A program made the position numbers and the translations under genes. The notes beneath the pieces were generated by a model. It was not told the origin of the DNA. It did no database searches and saw nothing but the letters and a program-made list of their open reading frames with translations. A stretch of 8,513 bases of DNA from an uncultured Coriobacteriaceae bacterium (lineage in GTDB: Bacteria; Actinomycetota; Coriobacteriia; Coriobacteriales; Eggerthellaceae). The first letter of the stretch is position 1. Each line of letters begins with the position of its first letter. The DNA is taken from the NCBI GenBank assembly GCA_900550385.1, contig URRZ01000081.1, positions 1 to 8,513 on the forward strand, written 5' to 3'. Of this stretch, positions 6,679-8,513 are shown piece after piece.

Positions 6679-6713
6679 GCGAAAGCCTGCCAATTATTGC
6701 AGAAGCGGCAGGC
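6679..6713 (-). terminator. Inverted repeat over the tRNA promoter; possible glycosyltransferase terminator
   Basis: Arms GCCTGCC (6685-6691) and GGCAGGC (6707-6713) form a perfect 7-bp inverted repeat around 15 bases that include the -10 box of the tRNA-Glu promoter. On the minus strand the stem is followed by TTTCGC, like the tail of the ndk terminator. It could end transcription of the glycosyltransferase gene about 100 bases upstream, or be a protein-binding site. Another hairpin, CGCGGGG/CCCCGCG (6769-6786), lies closer to that gene but lacks a T-tail. Confidence 0.45.
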
Positions 6714-6721
6714 GCGTGCAA
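6693..6721 (-). promoter_or_regulatory. Sigma70-type promoter of tRNA-Glu
   Basis: On the minus strand TTGCAC (6721-6716) and AATAAT (6698-6693) are separated by exactly 17 bases. The -10 matches the consensus at 5 of 6 positions; the -35 matches only at the TTG. The start site would be near 6686, about 24 bases before the tRNA 5' end, a normal leader for processing by RNase P. Confidence 0.7.
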
Positions 6722-6811
6722 GATGGTTTTCCGGAAATCCGAAACGCCGAACCCGCGTTCGAGCAGGCCGCGGGGACGGCCCCGCGCCGCCGGAACTCGC
6801 GGCGAGGCGCC

Positions 6812-7777
6812 CTACCCCCGCCGGCGCAGCCTCTCGTAGGCGGCCGTGACCTCCAGCTCGTACTGCTTGCGGGCGCCCTTGACCACGGTGTCCAGTATCA
6901 GCCCGCACACCAGCGACACCAGCCCGCAGCCCACCAGCGCCACCGCCAGCAGCGCCGAGGGCAGGCGCGGCACGTAGCCGGTGGCCGCAAACTCGGCGAC
7001 CACGGGCACGCCGACGACGAGGCCCAGGGCGCAGAAGAGGAGCGCCACCCAGCTGAACAGAGCCAGCGGCCGGTAGTCCTTGAACAGCGACATGATGGTG
7101 GCGAGCACCTTGGCGCCGTCGGAGAAGGTCGACAGCTTCGAGACGCTGCCCTCGGGGCGGTCGCGGTAGTCGATGGGCACCTCGCGGATGCGCCAGCGCT
7201 TGTCCACCGCGTGGATGGACAGCTCCGTCTCGATCTCGAAGCCCGGCGAGAGCACCGGCATGGTCTTGGCGAACACCTCGTTGAAGGCGCGGTAGCCGGT
7301 CATCACGTCGGAGAAGTGGAACCCGTAGATGGCCTTGATGAGGAAGCGCACCAGGTCGTTGCCGAACCCGTGGAAGGCGCGGTCGTTCTCCTGGCCGTAG
7401 GTGCCGTTGGAGAGCCGGTCGCCCACCACCATGTCGGCCTCGTCGGACATGAGCGGCGCCAGCAGCCCGCGGGCCGCCTCGGCGGGGTAGGTGTCGTCGC
7501 CGTCGACCATCACGTAGTAGCGCGCGTCGATGTCGCGGATCATCTGGCGCACGACGTTGCCCTTGCCCTGGCGGCGCTCCACGCGCACGATCGCGCCGTG
7601 CTCGGCGGCTATGGCGCCGGTGCCGTCGGAGGAGTTGTTGTCGTAGACGTACACGCGCGCCCCGGGCAGCTCGCGCCTGAAGTCGTCGACCACCTTGGCG
7701 ATGGTCACCGCCTCGTTGTAGCACGGGACCAGCACCGCCACGTCGCGGTAGTCCGCCCCCTGCGCATCCTGCGCCAT
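6812..7777 (-). CDS. GT2-family glycosyltransferase, polyprenyl-phosphate type, membrane anchored
   Basis: Probably transfers a sugar from a nucleotide sugar to a polyprenyl phosphate at the inner face of the membrane, as dolichol-phosphate-mannose-synthase-like enzymes do. The 321-residue protein has VLVPCYNEAVTI (15-26), VYDNNSSDGTGAI (44-56) and the metal-binding DGDD (92-95), all GT2/GT-A signatures. FHFSDVMTGYRAF (153-165) and EIETELSIHA (181-190) follow, typical of this subgroup. Two hydrophobic segments (about 238-260 and 273-297) form a C-terminal membrane anchor, as in GtrB-like enzymes. The ATG at 7777 has a consensus AGGAGG site (7783-7788) 5 bases upstream. The divergent neighbour is a GtrA-family protein, a frequent functional partner, which supports a role in cell-wall or surface glycan modification. 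The sugar cannot be told from sequence. Confidence 0.93.
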   Translation of the reverse strand: MAQDAQGADYRDVAVLVPCYNEAVTIAKVVDDFRRELPGARVYVYDNNSSDGTGAIAAEHGAIVRVERRQGKGNVVRQMIRDIDARYYVMVDGDDTYPAEAARGLLAPLMSDEADMVVGDRLSNGTYGQENDRAFHGFGNDLVRFLIKAIYGFHFSDVMTGYRAFNEVFAKTMPVLSPGFEIETELSIHAVDKRWRIREVPIDYRDRPEGSVSKLSTFSDGAKVLATIMSLFKDYRPLALFSWVALLFCALGLVVGVPVVAEFAATGYVPRLPSALLAVALVGCGLVSLVCGLILDTVVKGARKQYELEVTAAYERLRRRG

Positions 7778-7805
7778 CCCAGCCTCCTAGCCATCTTCGC
7801 GCCAT

Positions 7806-7836
7806 CCCGAGCGGCCGGTTCCATCCCGCGCTCGGG
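7806..7836. repeat. Inverted repeat in the divergent intergenic region
   Basis: Perfect 8-bp arms CCCGAGCG (7806-7813) and CGCTCGGG (7829-7836) with 15 bases between. It lies 29 bases upstream of the glycosyltransferase start, so it could form a hairpin in that mRNA leader or be a regulator site. No function is shown. Confidence 0.45.
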
Positions 7837-7842
7837 TCCTTC

Positions 7843-7858
7843 CCATTTCAGCAAATGG
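7843..7858. promoter_or_regulatory. Palindrome between divergent genes, candidate operator
   Basis: Perfect arms CCATTT and AAATGG around CAGC, extended imperfectly by TTC/GAA outside. It is AT-rich against a GC-rich background and sits between two divergent genes, a common arrangement for a shared operator. No -35/-10 pair on either strand was convincing; TACGAT on the minus strand just beyond (7862-7867) is a weak -10 candidate for the glycosyltransferase. Confidence 0.35.
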
Positions 7859-8005
7859 AAATCGTACCGGAAACGGAAGCGCCGCGCGCCGCGAAACGCG
7901 AAATCATCGGGAAAATGCATGATCGTTGCGGATTCGGCGCGGGGAACCGCTTCGGTTGTGCCACCATTTCCCGCAGGCGGCGCGCACCGCCGAGACGCAG
8001 TCGGG

Positions 8006-8011
8006 AAGGAG
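8006..8011 (+). promoter_or_regulatory. Ribosome binding site for the GtrA-family gene
   Basis: AAGGAG lies 5 bases before the GTG at 8017. This decides the GTG start over the in-frame ATGs at 7855 (upstream) and 8041 (downstream), neither of which has such a site. Confidence 0.75.
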
Positions 8012-8016
8012 CCCTG

Positions 8017-8406
8017 GTGGGAAAGCTCATCGCTCAATTCATGAAATTCGGCGTGGTAGGCGTGATCGCCTTCGTGATCGACTACGGCCTGCTGGCGCTG
8101 CTCACCGAGGCGTTCGGCGTGAACTACCTGGTCAGCGCCACCATCTCCTTCACCGTGTCGGTGATCTTCAACTACCTGGCGTCCATGCGCTACGTGTTCA
8201 CGCACAAAGAGGACATGAGCCGCCGCCGTGAGTTCGCCATCTTCGTGGTGCTGTCGGTCATCGGCCTTCTCATCAACAACGCCTGCATGTGGGCGGGCGT
8301 GGAGCTTTTGGGCATCCACTACCTCATCGTCAAGATCGGCGCCACGGCCATCGTGATGATCTGGAACTTCGTCACGCGGAAGATCTTCCTCGACGCGGGC
8401 GAGTGA
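8017..8406 (+). CDS. GtrA-family membrane protein
   Basis: Small integral membrane protein of the family thought to help move polyprenyl-linked sugars across the membrane for surface glycan or teichoic-acid-type decoration. The 129-residue protein has four predicted spans (about 10-31, 36-57, 73-96 and 101-118). Family hallmarks are KFGVVGVIAFVIDYGLL (10-26), FNYLASMRYVF (51-61) at the end of span two, and WNFVTRKIF (116-124) at the C-terminus. The basic loop KEDMSRRR lies between spans two and three. The start is GTG with AAGGAG 5 bases upstream. The frame stays open back to an ATG at 7855, but the added 54 residues are arginine-rich with no GtrA character. It is transcribed away from a GT2 glycosyltransferase, its likely functional partner. 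The stop is 107 bases from the window end. Confidence 0.93.
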   Translation: MGKLIAQFMKFGVVGVIAFVIDYGLLALLTEAFGVNYLVSATISFTVSVIFNYLASMRYVFTHKEDMSRRREFAIFVVLSVIGLLINNACMWAGVELLGIHYLIVKIGATAIVMIWNFVTRKIFLDAGE

Positions 8407-8410
8407 GCCC

Positions 8411-8513
8411 TTTTGGGCGGCGGGGGGCCGGGGGGTGGGGGGGAAAAAAGGGGGGCCCCCCCCCAAAAAACCACAATAGAAACCGGTAAAAAGGGGGCGC
8501 CCAAAAACCCCGC
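8411..8513. other. Low-complexity, probably erroneous contig-end sequence
   Basis: From just after the GtrA stop the sequence turns into runs of G, C and A (for example seven Gs and then six As around 8440, nine Cs then six As around 8455-8466). The rest of the window has no such runs. This looks like sequencing or assembly error at a contig end. A short GCCC-TTTT-GGGC hairpin (8407-8418) at its border may be the remnant of a real terminator. Confidence 0.75.

Noticed and set aside
7855..8016. Upstream ATG start (7855) for the GtrA-family protein
   Set aside because: The 54 extra residues show no GtrA similarity, and the GTG at 8017 has AAGGAG at ideal spacing. The ATG at 7855 also falls inside the palindrome.
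1..8513. CRISPR array, insertion sequence, integrase or phage genes
   Set aside because: I looked for regularly spaced direct repeats, terminal inverted repeats around a transposase and integrase-like frames next to the tRNA, and found none.

Overview
The window reads as a GC-rich bacterial chromosome segment. Gene content and base composition suggest an anaerobic actinobacterium of the Coriobacteriia/Eggerthellaceae type. That placement is inference; no 16S rRNA or other phylogenetic marker is present. Everything from base 1 to about 7777 is on the minus strand, and one gene at the right edge is on the plus strand.

Bases 1-3683 hold a four-gene [NiFe]-hydrogenase operon, read right to left. 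It encodes a 4Fe-4S beta subunit (3683-2646), an FAD/2Fe-2S gamma subunit (2656-1745), a small subunit (1744-956) and a large subunit (951 to beyond base 1). The genes overlap or nearly touch. Gene order and cofactor motifs match the archaeal cytoplasmic NADP-linked sulfhydrogenase layout (hydB-hydG-hydD-hydA, group 3b). The expected electron path is NAD(P)(H) to FAD and 2Fe-2S in gamma, then the 4Fe-4S clusters of beta and the small subunit, then the NiFe site. The C-terminus of the large subunit lies outside the window.

Bases 3720-4225 hold ndk (nucleoside diphosphate kinase) with a strong terminator-like hairpin behind it. Bases 4357-6276 hold a two-gene unit. It encodes a cyclophilin-type peptidyl-prolyl isomerase followed by a TPR protein with one membrane span and an unrecognised outer domain. 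An extended -10 promoter and a leader of about 109 nt precede it, and a terminator-like hairpin follows.

A tRNA-Glu(UUC) gene with encoded CCA lies at 6588-6662, with its own promoter and a well-formed terminator. At 6812-7777 is a GT2 glycosyltransferase with two C-terminal membrane spans. Divergent from it, at 8017-8406, is a GtrA-family four-span membrane protein. Together they look like a lipid-linked sugar transfer module for the cell surface.

The last ~100 bases (from about 8411) are long G, C and A runs that look like poor-quality contig-end sequence. I see no CRISPR array, insertion sequence, phage gene or clearly new multi-gene system. The items most worth a second look are the hydrogenase operon and its promoter problem, the uncharacterised TPR membrane protein, the overlap of a terminator-like hairpin with the tRNA promoter, and two palindromes between the divergent surface-sugar genes.
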